64,000 bases of DNA from positions 1 to 64,000 of the forward strand of contig JAECUM010031605.1 of the NCBI GenBank assembly GCA_016617855.1. The letters are read 5' to 3'. The stretch is from Megalonaias nervosa. Its lineage: Eukaryota > Mollusca > Bivalvia > Unionida > Unionidae. The notes beneath the pieces were generated by a model. That model did not search any database and had not been told where the DNA came from. It saw only the letters and a list, made by a program, of their open reading frames with translations. Made by a program: the position numbers and the translations under genes. Below, one piece after another: positions 36,001 through 46,313 of the stretch. Within the stretch, counting starts at the first letter, position 1; every line of letters begins with the position of its first letter.

Positions 36001-36534
36001 TCACTATAATTTTACTAAAAAGCAGTGGCCAGATTCGGAGTTGCTATTTACTGATACAGACTCCCTAGTTTATAATATAAAATGTGAAGATGTTTATGAG
36101 GATATTTATAAACGCCGTGACCTATTTGATTTATTAGATTATCCGACTAGTAGTGGATTTAATGATAATACGAATAAAAAGTTATTGGTAAAATGAGAGA
36201 TAAGTTTATGTCTGTGCCGGTGAGAGAGTTTGTTGGACTTCGAAGTAAAATGTATGCCGTAATTCTCGACGATAATAAACTGACAAAGAAAGCGAATGGA
36301 ATTCCACGTGGTTATGTAAAGAAATGTATGAAATTTGATGATTTTAAAACCGCACTAAACAATAATGTCAGTTTTATTAAGACAAATGTACTCAGAACTA
36401 ATCTTCACAAACTTGAAACTGATACGATTATTAAACGTGAACTTAGCAATTTTGATGATAAAAGATATTGTAAAGACGGAATTAATACTCTAGCACTTGG
36501 TCATTATGTTTCTCTGAAAGATATTCTTTGTTAA
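33043..36534 (+). pseudogene. Protein-primed DNA polymerase B, Polinton D
   Basis: One gene of about 1160 codons. The N-terminal 176 codons (to 33573, with SGSGWKFEMIKEVL and GSSYVDLLKKL) are commonly seen joined to the following DDQCFRWAILSA part in Polinton polymerases. Then come a Cys2His2-like finger (FCYRCLQGF...HIKYC), exonuclease motif YADFECLL, NFRGYDSH, polymerase motif A YLDCVNLYGYAM, motif B region LMNISVFGKTMEN, and motif C FTDTDSLVY. Frame changes occur at 33572, about 33870 (A-run) and about 36185. It would replicate the linear genome from a terminal protein. It ends Polinton D on the right as far as genes show. Confidence 0.88.
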
Positions 36535-37059
36535 AACCAATTATTCTATAACTGTACGGCTAATTAATGTTTGTTATTTCTTTTTTCTGTCTCAAAAATA
36601 TAACATTAGCCGAAGAAAATATAACTGTCTGTGTTCCTTTAGAAGGGAGATATTGCCGTTCCAGCTTGTTTAAAAATCGTATCTGGATTGTCGAACATAG
36701 ATTAGTACGAATGTACTGTATATTTTCAGACTGTCTGTAATAAAGCGCTGCTGTATAATCTGTTAAGTTATTTCCAGGTTTATTAGTGAGTTCGTTTTGT
36801 CTATTAAGTGATTTCCAGGTGTATTAGTCTGTCTGTCTGTTTCTAAAGACGTACTGAAATAGAATTCCCTGAATCTTTACAGGGTTAGTAAAAACCCACT
36901 TATTGATTTTTTCAGACCTGCCTATAATGTACACAGCCGCTGTATTACACGTGATGGATGACATTGACCATGAAAACCAGTAAATTAAAGCTTTCGTTTT
37001 GTCTGTATAAATACACAGCCACTGTCGTTTTTCTGTACAATATATTTTAGATTAACGTT
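36535..37059. other. Gap without recognised gene
   Basis: AT-rich sequence with CTGTCTGT-type phrases. No ORF and no terminal inverted repeat for Polinton D could be seen. Confidence 0.5.
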
Positions 37060-37622
37060 TTTCAGAATCAGAAAATGTATTATTTACAATCGGGCAACTG
37101 GCAAGTATATAGTAATTTCTCGAATATATACATGTAACCGAATTTCATAGCTCAGTGCAGGAATGTTGGATTCTCGTACTGAAGGTCTGTGGTTCGATTC
37201 CCATCACTGGCATATGGTTATGGTTCTGGAATACCAAAAATTTTTTAAAAGATGGGGAAGGGGGCTCAGCCCCAAGGTGTCATATAATCTCTCATCACGT
37301 TGAACAACGTGGTGAGTGCGTTTTGCACTTACCCCGGGGTTTCATTTGGTAGGGGGTTATATGAAATCGCAATGCCTAGACAGTCCTCTGAATCTCTAAA
37401 GTTTCGTCTTGTTTAGTGATTCGCTGGGGGATGTGTCTATGCAAGGAGCCCTCTAAAATAACCAGTAGCATGTGTGAGCTCTCTACCTCATTTGAAGGGT
37501 ACCCCATAAAGAACATTCAGAAAGAATGTTGCCAAAAAGAAAACTTTGCGGGGTGCCAATAACGGTCATAAGAAAGACATCATCATGCAAAAGGACACCT
37601 CAGAGGAACCACAGGCAATGAA
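37060..37622 (+). mobile_element. tRNA-headed SINE-like repeat abutting Polinton B
   Basis: Box A-like TAGCTCAGTG and B-box GGTTCGATTCCC at 37147-37206 are followed by a GC-richer body with TGCCTAGACAGTCCTCTGAA and AACATTCAGAAAGAATGTTG. It aligns with the reverse complement of 45015-45620 and its end with 63866-64000. The homology starts upstream of the tRNA-like part, at about 37065. It ends exactly where the surviving part of the left terminal repeat of Polinton B starts. Confidence 0.7.
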
Positions 37623-37771
37623 GATTATTTCCATACGGTTGAGAACGGATAATAAATCGTTTGGGTTAGCTCAGTTTTGTTATCAATCGCTGACGTATTT
37701 TTTTCAAATTTTTATGCGATTTCATTTACGCGTTGGTCACTCAGTATTGGTCATTCACCCTCTCTGCTGCT
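37623..37771. repeat. Left terminal inverted repeat of Polinton B (outer part missing)
   Basis: 149 bp that are the reverse complement of 51832-51980 with a single mismatch noticed. The outer about 114 bp present at the right end are absent here and replaced by the SINE-like repeat. The inner end is CACCCTCTCTGCTGCT. Confidence 0.9.
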
Positions 37772-37806
37772 ATGAATTAAACAGCCAGTATAGATATTAT
37801 TAATAA

Positions 37807-38910
37807 ATGAGTATTGGAGAACCACATTCAGCTAGATTAGCTCGAGAGTGACTAGAGGCAATTAGAAAATATTTACCTGTTCGTGATTTAGTTAAACAAC
37901 AGTTACAATCTCGTCAAGAGTCTCAGGTGGAATTTGAAGAGGATACAAAACAATTATTTAAACCTATCACTGAGACTACTAAAGGCATTCTACCTGTGTT
38001 AGAGAAAACCGCTGAAGCAACTGGAAAAATAGCGGAAAGAACAAAACAGACAAAAAGAATTTTACGTGGACTTCCAGCCGAAATAGCTGCTGCGATGCCA
38101 GTCCCGGAAATACCTGAGGATGAAGATCAGCCTGGAGGTGCTGAAGCACCAGCCCCCGAACAAAAGAGTCATGCAATAATTAATGCTAAACTGTTAAATA
38201 AATTTCATGAAGATACTATCAAAGTAATTAAAAACGACATTAAAACCATACAACAATTGATTGATTTTGCTGTGGATAGTTTTAGTCGAAGAGATAAATT
38301 AATGAAACCTGAATACGCTAAAAATATTAAAAACCGTGAACAATGGCAAGATTCATTATATCGCATACGTATGGATGTTAAACAAGCTAGAGATGATGAT
38401 CCTTTATATCGGGAATATATTAGGGGAATTAATGATTTAATTCAATCAAGAAAAGAGGAGAAAAAACAAAGTAAAAAACAAAAGAAACAAAAACCTCCAA
38501 AACAACCAGAAAAAAAATCAAAACCATTTGAGCAATCACTTTGTGATTATCCAGTATCACCAAAATCAAAAACATCACCGAAACCAAAAACACCATCAAA
38601 ACCAAGTAAAACAACACCACCGAAACCAAGTGAAGAGGAAGAAGAAGAATATTTTCCGTCAGACATCTCTCCTGGCGACATAAGTGGAAGTGGTCTAGGA
38701 AGTGGTCTTATTACTTGTCCTAATAACGTCCTTGCTGATGTTGATCGATTAGAAATCCTCATTGGAGGAAAACGAGCTGGTAATAATTCCCCAGAAATCG
38801 TCAATGAAGCAACTGATATTTGTAAACGATTATTTACAGGTGGAATTATGGATATTAATGTATATCGGTCTCTCATTAATGAAATCGCCGATGACTACTA
38901 TAGTGACTAA
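37807..38910 (+). pseudogene. AGN-motif virion protein, copy B
   Basis: 367 codons with one TGA at 37849 (CGA in copy C). N terminus MSIGEPHSARLARE, then helical KTAEATGKIAERTK, Pro-rich and Lys-rich linker (KPKTPSKPSKTTPPKPSE), an acidic stretch and C-terminal GGKRAGNNSPEIVNEA block. Copy C has the same ends but a Gln/Pro/Thr-rich middle. The equivalent in Polinton D is 24125-25693. Likely a virion component near the capsid genes; the exact role is unknown. A short palindrome covers the stop. Confidence 0.65.
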
Positions 38911-38954
38911 GTCACTGGATTGAGTATGTAATTAAATACAGTTATTATAATAAA

Positions 38955-39428
38955 ATGATCGTACATAGTACTCAACGTGGACCAACCATGGTCAGGGCGG
39001 TAAATTCTCGATTACCAGTATACAAAACAATCTACGGAGATGGACTAGGTGATGTTGTTCAGGGTCTATTTAGAAGGATAGCCCCAAAAGCAATACCGAT
39101 TGCAAAGCAACTATCAATGAAAGCTATTGATGTTGTTCGTGAAAAAGGTATTGGTGCTGTTGGCAATATTGCTAATAAAGCATTCTCAGCAATCAAAGAT
39201 AGACTAACACTATTAATACACAGACCTGCGGTCCGACCTCAACCTGTAAAATTACCTAGCACTGAAGTAATGCCTGCAAATATTAGTAAAATAATAAATC
39301 AAGCTGCTAATCAAAAACTAGCAGAGTTGGCTGATGTACCATTATCAGAAAAAGAAAAAAATATAACCGCTAGTCTGATAGCAGGAAGTGGTCTCACTTC
39401 TCGAAGTGGTCTTCGTGTTAGACGATAG
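38955..39428 (+). CDS. pX-like small structural protein, copy B
   Basis: Intact 157-residue frame: MIVHSTQRGPTMVRAVNSRL, YGDGLGDVVQGLFRRIAP, then an amphipathic Ala/Ile-rich helix and a C-terminal TASLIAGSGL...RSGLRVRR. It is basic. It precedes MCP in copies B and C and has the size and composition of adenovirus-like core/minor proteins. Function inferred only. TATA-like ATTATAATAAA lies immediately before the ATG. Confidence 0.6.
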   Translation: MIVHSTQRGPTMVRAVNSRLPVYKTIYGDGLGDVVQGLFRRIAPKAIPIAKQLSMKAIDVVREKGIGAVGNIANKAFSAIKDRLTLLIHRPAVRPQPVKLPSTEVMPANISKIINQAANQKLAELADVPLSEKEKNITASLIAGSGLTSRSGLRVRR

Positions 39429-39442
39429 CAAATATAATAAAG

Positions 39443-40795
39443 ATGTTTAAACGCATATCTGATCCAGCGTTCGACATGGATGCACCAGTACTCAAGGATG
39501 AGTCTGTGCGTGATTATCAATATTATTCTTATGACGCTCGAGTTCCAGATCAGCGTGGAAGGATTGAACTACAGGTTCAGGATACAAGCAGATATTTCCT
39601 ACCCGCTGAGGCGTTTATCGAAGTAGAAGGTGAAATTTTAAATAACGCTGCTCCTGCAGCACCAGTAGAATATGGAGCTGAAGTTAGGGTTGGTTTTGTT
39701 AATAATGGTATTGTGGCGTTATTTGATAGCGCTACGTACATGATTGACGGAAAAAATATTGAATCAATCCAGAAAGACGTTGATGTTGCTACAACAATAC
39801 TTGGTCTTGCGAGATACAGCGACGATTATTCAAGATCGGCTGGACCATCAATGATGTTTGCGAAGGATACTTCTGACCATCCTGATAATAGAAATGTAAC
39901 ATTAAATGCAGCTGGAACCGAAGTCGCATCGATGAATGCAGATTTTAACTTAGGATTTGCAGCACGTCGATCAATGTTGAAAGGTAACAGAAAAGAGTTT
40001 TCATGTGCAATTCCACTGTCACATATTTTTGGATTCTGTAGAAATGTCAGAAAAGTCATTTTCGGAGCCAAACATACGGTTGTACTTGTACGAAAAGCAA
40101 CCGACAACGATACATTATGGAGACCCATTGGTGATCCTGGTAAAGTAGTACTAACAAAACTTTCATTGTGGATGCCAGTGATGACTCCGTCAATATCTGA
40201 AGAAGACCGGTTGCTATCTTTTATGAGTCAAGGCGGTAAATCAACGTTGTCATGGTTGACAGTGACCACAGATGCTATCCAGAGTAATATTAATGGTTTA
40301 TTTACATGGCAAATAGCTTCTCAGCAGGGTGTTTCTGCACCAAGACACATATTTATTGCATTACAGGATGCTACACGAGTAAATCAAACGCGTAGTCACA
40401 TGATATTTGATAAACTCGGTGTTTCTGAAGTTTCTTTAAGGATAAACGGACATCAAGAACCTTCTGAAGAAATATTGCTAAATTTTGAAAATAATCATGT
40501 AGCACGGGCTTATCATCGATTAATGACATTTATGGGACGTGATCAGAATATCGATTCTGGTTTACAAATATCACAGTTAGATTTTACAACCTTATATCCG
40601 ATTTATTACTTTTCGCTTGAACATTTAGATTTAACCAGACAATCAGTAGTTGATATACATTTTCGAGCTCGTGTTAATAGAGATGTTGGATTTATTGCTA
40701 AGGCAATCGCAGTCATACTCAGCGATAAGACGATGTTACTTGAAGGTGTTGGTGGACGAATGAGAGTCGTTGATGCTCCAGTAGAAAATATGTAA
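39443..40795 (+). CDS. Major capsid protein, copy B
   Basis: Intact 450-residue frame, starting MFKRISDPAFDMDAPVLKDE and ending VDAPVENM. Conserved with copies A, C and D: FVNNGIVALFDSATY, ARYSDDYSRSAGPSMMF, IPLSHIFGFCRNVRKV, SLWMPVMTPSI and LGVSEVSLRINGHQEP. Length fits double jelly-roll capsid proteins of Polintons (assignment by homology class and neighbours). The start is supported by the identical start in copy C and a TATA-like AAATATAATAAAG directly upstream. It follows the pX-like gene by 14 bases and is followed by a hairpin. Confidence 0.88.
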   Translation: MFKRISDPAFDMDAPVLKDESVRDYQYYSYDARVPDQRGRIELQVQDTSRYFLPAEAFIEVEGEILNNAAPAAPVEYGAEVRVGFVNNGIVALFDSATYMIDGKNIESIQKDVDVATTILGLARYSDDYSRSAGPSMMFAKDTSDHPDNRNVTLNAAGTEVASMNADFNLGFAARRSMLKGNRKEFSCAIPLSHIFGFCRNVRKVIFGAKHTVVLVRKATDNDTLWRPIGDPGKVVLTKLSLWMPVMTPSISEEDRLLSFMSQGGKSTLSWLTVTTDAIQSNINGLFTWQIASQQGVSAPRHIFIALQDATRVNQTRSHMIFDKLGVSEVSLRINGHQEPSEEILLNFENNHVARAYHRLMTFMGRDQNIDSGLQISQLDFTTLYPIYYFSLEHLDLTRQSVVDIHFRARVNRDVGFIAKAIAVILSDKTMLLEGVGGRMRVVDAPVENM

Positions 40796-40810
40796 CACAT
40801 AATTAGATCA

Positions 40811-40827
40811 CCTGATTTAAAATCAGG
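40811..40827 (+). terminator. Palindromic hairpin after MCP, copy B
   Basis: CCTGATTTAAAATCAGG, a perfect 8-bp stem with a 1-base centre, 15 bases after the MCP stop and 12 before the next ATG. Counterparts in copies A and C. Confidence 0.5.
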
Positions 40828-40839
40828 ATAATAATTATA

Positions 40840-41296
40840 ATGTCATACAATCACGTTAGTGTTACCCTGACTCCTGGCCAGATTAAAAGGCTACAATCAG
40901 CATAAAAAAATAACTGGAATAAAAATATCGCTAAAGCGAGAACAGATGAGCGGTTCAAATAAATTATCGTTGACCGAGCGTCAGTTCAGAAACTTCAATG
41001 AAGCTAAAAAATCAAATAAAGGCGTCAAACTTAATCTTTCTGCGGGTGCCATCAAAGACATCGCTAAGACGGGTGGTATATTTCCACTTCTCGCAGCTAT
41101 ACCAGCATTAATAGCAGCTGCAGCCCCAGCTGTTGCAAAAGCATCTGCATTAGGCGCTGTTGGAAATGCTGCTGAAATGGCATTAAAGAAAGCAACAGGA
41201 AAGGGAATCAAAAAAAAGGGAAAAGGTCTCAGATTGCCAGGGACTCCACATTCATGGTACGGAAAAGGCCTAAGACTTCCCGGGACAGTTCACTGA
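40840..41296 (+). pseudogene. pVI-like capsid-associated protein, copy B
   Basis: MSYNHVSVTLTPGQIKRLQ is followed by a stop and frame change near 40900. The rest is open from about 40946: LSLTERQ, GGIFPLLAAIPALIAAAAP and a Lys-rich tail with two copies of GLRLPGT (about 41226 and 41268). One disabling region, otherwise well preserved. Stop is 9 bases before the protease ATG. Confidence 0.65.
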
Positions 41297-41304
41297 TATC
41301 ACCT

Positions 41305-41715
41305 ATGTCCAATTTTGATTTACTCAATGCTGCTAAAAAACTAAAAATAAAAAACTTTAGAGGTGTTTTCATGCGCGATCAATTACCTAAAATCGCTAGC
41401 GATTTAGAAACTGGTATTATCAATCTCGATCAAAATTCTGGATCAGGCACGCATTGGGTTGGATATGCAATTGATCCACGTAGAACTATTTACTTTGATT
41501 CATATGGATTAGCGCCACCAAAAGAATTTCTTCATTATGTCAGCAATAATACTGCTCCAATCTGGTATTCAACGTTACCAACACAAACATTAACTGATCC
41601 ACCAATATGTGGTCGTGAAGTACTTAATGTACTTGATGCTATATCAAAATCAACAAAACCACCTCATAAAGTCGTGCATGAATATACCACATTGTCACAT
41701 TTAAACAGATATTGA
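41305..41715 (+). CDS. Adenain-like maturation protease, copy B
   Basis: Intact 136-residue enzyme. His50 in GTHWV, Asp65 in YFDSYG, Gln94 in LPTQ, and Cys102 in PPICGRE give the expected catalytic order. ATG at 41305 matches MSNFDLL in all lineage-1 copies. The family cleaves small-residue sites in capsid precursors; the GLRLPGT repeats of the preceding gene are candidate sites (inference). The fibre gene starts 8 bases after the stop. Confidence 0.88.
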   Translation: MSNFDLLNAAKKLKIKNFRGVFMRDQLPKIASDLETGIINLDQNSGSGTHWVGYAIDPRRTIYFDSYGLAPPKEFLHYVSNNTAPIWYSTLPTQTLTDPPICGREVLNVLDAISKSTKPPHKVVHEYTTLSHLNRY

Positions 41716-41723
41716 TAAATATA

Positions 41724-42810
41724 ATGGTAGATATTTACGGAAGATCTGCTCGTGGTAAAGCTCAGCAGCAAGGTGATTTATCTAAATATGCAACTCTTGA
41801 TCAACTCAGAAATGAGATTGACTATTTATTAAATATTACAAGTGTGGATCAAAATGAAGTCGTTGTTTTTCAGGATAAACAAGGACGATTAAAGACAAGC
41901 AATATACAACTGCCAGATGTGCTTATACGAATTCCTACCGCAGTTGCTGATAATATCGTTACTTTTAATGATCAAGGTAAAATACAAGATTCGGGTAAAT
42001 CAGTTAACGATTATATCAAGAAAACTGGTGATGTATTTACTGGTGATATTATTGTGTCAGGAAAAAAAATTACATACCTTGGAAATCCAACCGTAGATAC
42101 AGATGCAGCAACAAAAAACATACGTCGACGATCAAGAATCTAAGTACGTGTTAGTCAACGGTGGTATAATGCGTGCATTTCTCAACATGAATAATAATGG
42201 TATTAATAATCTTAGAACACCAGAATCTGATTTTGACGCTGCAACGAAGAAATATGTAGACGATAGCAACATTCCTACGACAACTTCGCTAAAAACAATC
42301 AATGACGAAATGACCACACTCAATGGTACTTTTACTAGACATGTACAAACGTTTTTAAATTTTCGTAGAAACATAAGCAAATCTGTACATGAGTTTTTTG
42401 GTGATCCACCAATCGTTGACATAAAACTAGCCGACGTTAACACAAAACTTAACGATATTATCAATGGAATACCTAATATTGTTCAAAAAACTAATCTGAT
42501 TAAAATTCCTCACAATCAGATCGTCAATATCGTGTACACAGTAGCATCAGGATCAGCCACGTGGACACCACAAAATAAAACCATCAAATACACTGCGGAG
42601 ATTGCTGGTGTGTATAGGTTGTCCGTACTTAGCAGTGTAGATTTTAGAATATTTACTACATCTCCATCAACTGGTAATTCTTCTCGAACTGTATCTGTAA
42701 TATTGGATAAAGATTCTGAGGAAATATTTACGTTGGAATTATCTGATAAACATACAGCTGCTGTTAGTTACTGGTGGTGTCTGGAATTTGTAACCAAACT
42801 CACCAATTAA
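41724..42810 (+). pseudogene. Fibre-like repeat protein, copy B
   Basis: About 362 codons with one frame change near 42110 at an A-run. MVDIYGRSARGKAQQ start, a coiled N-terminal part, two shaft repeats (TGDVFTGDIIVSGKKITYL...DTDAATKKYVD and GGIMRAFLNMNNNGINNL...DFDAATKKYVD), then a 170-residue C-terminal domain ending YWWCLEFVTKLTN. The shaft repeats resemble phage tail-fibre repeats and those in Polinton D. Receptor-binding role inferred. Confidence 0.7.
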
Positions 42811-42830
42811 TTACTTAACGTCATAGTATA

Positions 42831-43337
42831 ATGAATGAAACTTCAATCGACGTTCAACGTCACAGATATAATCAAGTATGTGAATGCCTGACCAAACTAA
42901 AAAATATCATCGACAATTATACAGTAAAAGTAAAAAAATATCGCAGACGTATGGTTGTCATTGATATAATCGTTTACTCGGTTTCCGCTGTTGTTGCTGG
43001 ATCCGGATTATTATTATCAACGATAACAATGACAGCTCCAGCAATTGTAACGATTATTGTTTCAACTTCAACGACTATCGCAGGTATTCTCAGTATTATC
43101 GCTAAAAAGATATCTACGTGCACAAATGATAAATTACGTGAATATATAATAAAATTACACACAGCAACAGCAGCCTATTCTAAACTAACTTCATGTGTTT
43201 CATTTTATCTTAGTGATGGTAAAATATCAGACGAGGAATTTGCAACAACAATGAAAACCTATGATGAAGCATTCATAATCGCTACTGACGATAGTCAAAA
43301 TGGAGAATTAAATAATAACAATAATAATAATGTCTGA
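42831..43337 (+). CDS. Two-helix membrane protein, copy B
   Basis: Intact 168-residue frame. N-terminal helical part with QVCECLTKLKNIID, KYRRR, then two hydrophobic segments at about residues 42-63 and 68-91 joined by a short turn, KKISTCTNDKLREY, and a C-terminal helical part ending in poly-Asn. It overlaps the next gene by 8 bases. No named family; a virion or host-membrane protein is likely. Confidence 0.7.
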   Translation: MNETSIDVQRHRYNQVCECLTKLKNIIDNYTVKVKKYRRRMVVIDIIVYSVSAVVAGSGLLLSTITMTAPAIVTIIVSTSTTIAGILSIIAKKISTCTNDKLREYIIKLHTATAAYSKLTSCVSFYLSDGKISDEEFATTMKTYDEAFIIATDDSQNGELNNNNNNNV

Positions 43338-44808
43338 GTCCTTGACAACGTCAAGAGAGTTATTACAGCAGATCGTCACTAATACAACACCGTCAAAAAC
43401 TACAATGATTTCATTAAGTTCGACCAATCCTGAGTTTAGCGTTAACTTTCCAACCGCAATTCCTGCAAAAGAAATAGCGTTAGCGCAGCTTAGAGTTTAT
43501 TATAGCTGGCCTAATATTAGATCAAAACCATTTGGGGGTTACAACCAAATAATTCACTAGTATTCGCAAATAAGAATAAACCTGATGGAACTCCTGATTG
43601 GCAAGTAGTTAGTATTCCAACTGGTAGTTATCAGATAGAACAGATCAACGATGAATTCCAGCGCAGAATTAAATCTATTACAGGAAAAGAATCAAAAATA
43701 ACAATTGGTGTATACGAAACAACATTATCAGCGGTGATTGAAATAAATTCCCCTGATTACTCTGTAGATATTTATCAAAGTTCGATTAGATCAGTATTAG
43801 GATGGCCTGAAGTTCCCCCTGTTTATAATGGAATTTCAGAACCAACTAAAAATGAATTTCTCACAACGGAAAAAAAAATTCATTAAAGATCCAGAATATC
43901 GAAATAAAAATCCATGGCTTTATATAAATTTTGAATCTGATCCAATCAACGATAGATATTACTTTACTGATTTCGACGGTCGAAGGACCCCTAAGACAAC
44001 TAGATCAGCATTCACGGTTATCAGGACGCCAGGGGCGCGGGATCGAGATATTGTTGATGAAATAATTTTTAAAAGATTTTTAAATCGTCTTAAACCCGAA
44101 TACGATAAAACACTTAATGATTTAAGAAATTTATTTATTTCATTATCTCAACATTATGACGATGATGTAAAAAATCAGATAATCGTGTCAATAAAACATT
44201 TAAATAGGATCCTATTTGATTTATACATCGCCAATCGAAGTATTATAAACGTTGCGACTAAACTCGATGAAAATCTTTAGACAAGTCCAGAACATAAGAA
44301 ATTATTCCTTGATCATTACAAAATAACAGAAGAAGATTTACAAACATTTATAATACCAGATTTAAATAACGCTGAAATGAAGAAAACACTCAACGATGTC
44401 ATTGATGAATATTTCCCTAAAATATATGCAGCGTGGAGAAAAATAGCACCACCACCGGTTATTCTTAAACATAACAACGATCCATACGGTGGAGGCCGTC
44501 ATACATCGCCAGGCATTGTTAATATAACATCGACAATTGCAGTCAATCTAGTATGTGACGCAATTGATAGTAGCTATCAAGTAGATCTTTCAAAGTCTAA
44601 CCAGGCCCAGCAAGGATATGTACTACATACATTCACCCCTATGGTACCACCCGGATGGCTCATTGTGTCTGAGCCAATAAATCAGGTCTACTTGCGTATA
44701 CATAATCCATTATTGTCAAGAATGAATTTCAAACTCACAAATCAAGATGGCAACATTGTGGACCTAAGAGGAGAAACGTTATATATTAATTTGTACATAC
44801 GCTCGTAG
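43330..44808 (+). pseudogene. Penton-like minor capsid protein, copy B
   Basis: About 492 codons. N-terminal NPEFSVNFPTAIPAKEIALA and RVYYSWPNIRSK, a middle helical region (about 44040-44240), NDPYGGGRHTSPGIVNIT (about 44480) and C-terminal GDLRGE-type end with LYIRS. Frame changes at a G-run near 43540 and an A-run near 43870, and a TAG at 44278. The last 176 codons are open. The C-terminal third corresponds to the whole Polinton D penton (25735-26482), so lineage 1 carries a large N-terminal addition. Confidence 0.68.
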
Positions 44809-44852
44809 AATGATGCCTGAGTAAATTTTGCAAAAAAATCTGTTTTTTTACC

Positions 44853-44937
44853 TTGACCTTGACCTTGACCTTGACATTTGACCTTGACTTTTGACCTTTT
44901 GCATGTGTGTATGTATGTATGTATGTATGTATGTATG

Positions 44938-44968
<31 letters not shown>

Positions 44969-45005
44969 TGTATGTATGTATGTAATATGTGTATGTATGT
45001 AATGT
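44853..45005. repeat. TTGACC hexamers and (TATG)n microsatellite
   Basis: Five to six TTGACC/TTGACY units are followed by about 100 bases of TATG repeats with small interruptions, directly after the penton gene. Confidence 0.85.
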
Positions 45006-45014
45006 AATTTATCA

Positions 45015-45620
45015 AAAATAATCAGTAGCATCCTAAGTGGTTACCCGTCACGGGGCCCCTTGATAGCCTTTGTGCCTTTCATGGGGCCCTTACATTGTTG
45101 TCTCTATTATGACTGTTATGGGGCACCCCATGTTCTGTTTCTTTTGGCTAACATTCTTTCTGAATGTTTATTTGGGGGCCCTTCAATGGGGTAGAGAGCT
45201 CAGGCATGCTACTGATTATTTTAGGAGGCACCTTGCATAGACACACCCCCCGGCGAATTTCTAATCGAAACGAAACATTAGAAATTCAGAGGACTGTCTA
45301 GGCATTGCGGTTTCAATAAAAACCCCACCAAATCGCCCCACGGGGTCAGGTGCAAAAGCACCTCACCACGTGGCGTGACGTGGTGAGGATTTTATTGAAA
45401 CCTCAGGGGTGGTCCCCCCAATCTTAATAAAATTGGCAACCCTTGGACCAAATACCCAACCCCTCGGTCATGGGAGTCGAACAGCAGAAGTTCAGTACCA
45501 GAGTCCCAACACTCGTGCACTGAGCTAACGACACTCGACTACATATATACGTTTGAGAAATTATTATATGGTTATCACACAATAGCATTAGATTTTCTGA
45601 TTTTACAAATGAATCTAAAT
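45015..45620 (-). mobile_element. tRNA-headed SINE-like repeat inside Polinton B
   Basis: On the minus strand: TTAGCTCAGTG and GTTCGACTCCC (degenerate boxes A and B), then CACGTGGTGAGG, TGCCTAGACAGTCCTCTGAA and the AACATTCAGAAAGAATGTTA terminal segment. It matches 37060-37622. It is inserted between the penton gene and the small ORF, and contains a foldback (ATAATCAGTAGCAT near 45017 and inverted near 45210). Confidence 0.7.
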
Positions 45621-46310
45621 ATTTATAATTTTATTAAGATATATAACCATTTATATGTATGAAACGATTAAAATATATCACCGTTTGTATATATAAAACG
45701 AAATAATTTAAAATTACAAACATGAAGACGAAAATAACTGCTGCGCCACAAATCCATGGAAAATCGATAAGCCCATCCGTCTTAATGCACAAGTTGTTCT
45801 GTTTGAAAGCCTAGAACGAAAATGTATATGTATAATGGTGCACAGTATGATTGAAGATTATATACCGATCACTCGCACTGTACAGTTAAGTGCTTAAAGG
45901 GTTATTTGTACTGTACTGTGTGTCTTAATTACTTAAAGGATTATTTGTGCTCTGTGCGTGCGTTTGAATTGGGTTTCATGTCCGTGTAAGTGTTTTTGCT
46001 TTACTGATGTATGTCGTTTTGTTATGCTTGTAAATGACGTTGCTTTTTTAGCGGCGACTGTTATCTAAGGGAACCTTGTTATTGTATTACGATATGTGTC
46101 GTAAGTTTACAGTGGAATTTAACAAACTTACAGAGATTCAGTTAATCACAGACAGACGGATACATTTAGTTGATGAAAATACATTGGGCAAGGGAAATAA
46201 TCGTTTAATTTACTCTGTGGAGTTACCTCGCTTTATATGTGCAATTGCCTAAAGTGAAAATTAAAAACTTGAATGTCAATTATTTTTTATTTTAAAGAAA
46301 TAAATATATA
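45621..46310. other. Gap without recognised gene
   Basis: About 700 bp, with two phrases of CTTAAAGG-TTATTTGT-CT around 45895-45960. No ORF recognised; it is probably in the segment inverted relative to copies A and C. Confidence 0.45.
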
Positions 46311-46313
46311 TAT

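Noticed and set aside
19931..36534. Terminal inverted repeats for Polinton D
   Set aside because: I compared the flanks by eye (19.7-19.93 kb and 36.5-37.06 kb) and saw no inverted match; bounds are therefore given by genes only.
37140..37213. Possible tRNA gene
   Set aside because: tRNA-like promoter boxes only, no clover-leaf; related copies at 6.2 kb and 45.5 kb show it is a dispersed repeat.
37546..37803. 85-codon ORF at the Polinton B left end
   Set aside because: It spans the SINE-like repeat and the terminal inverted repeat; the reverse complement at 51779-52081 is the same artefact.
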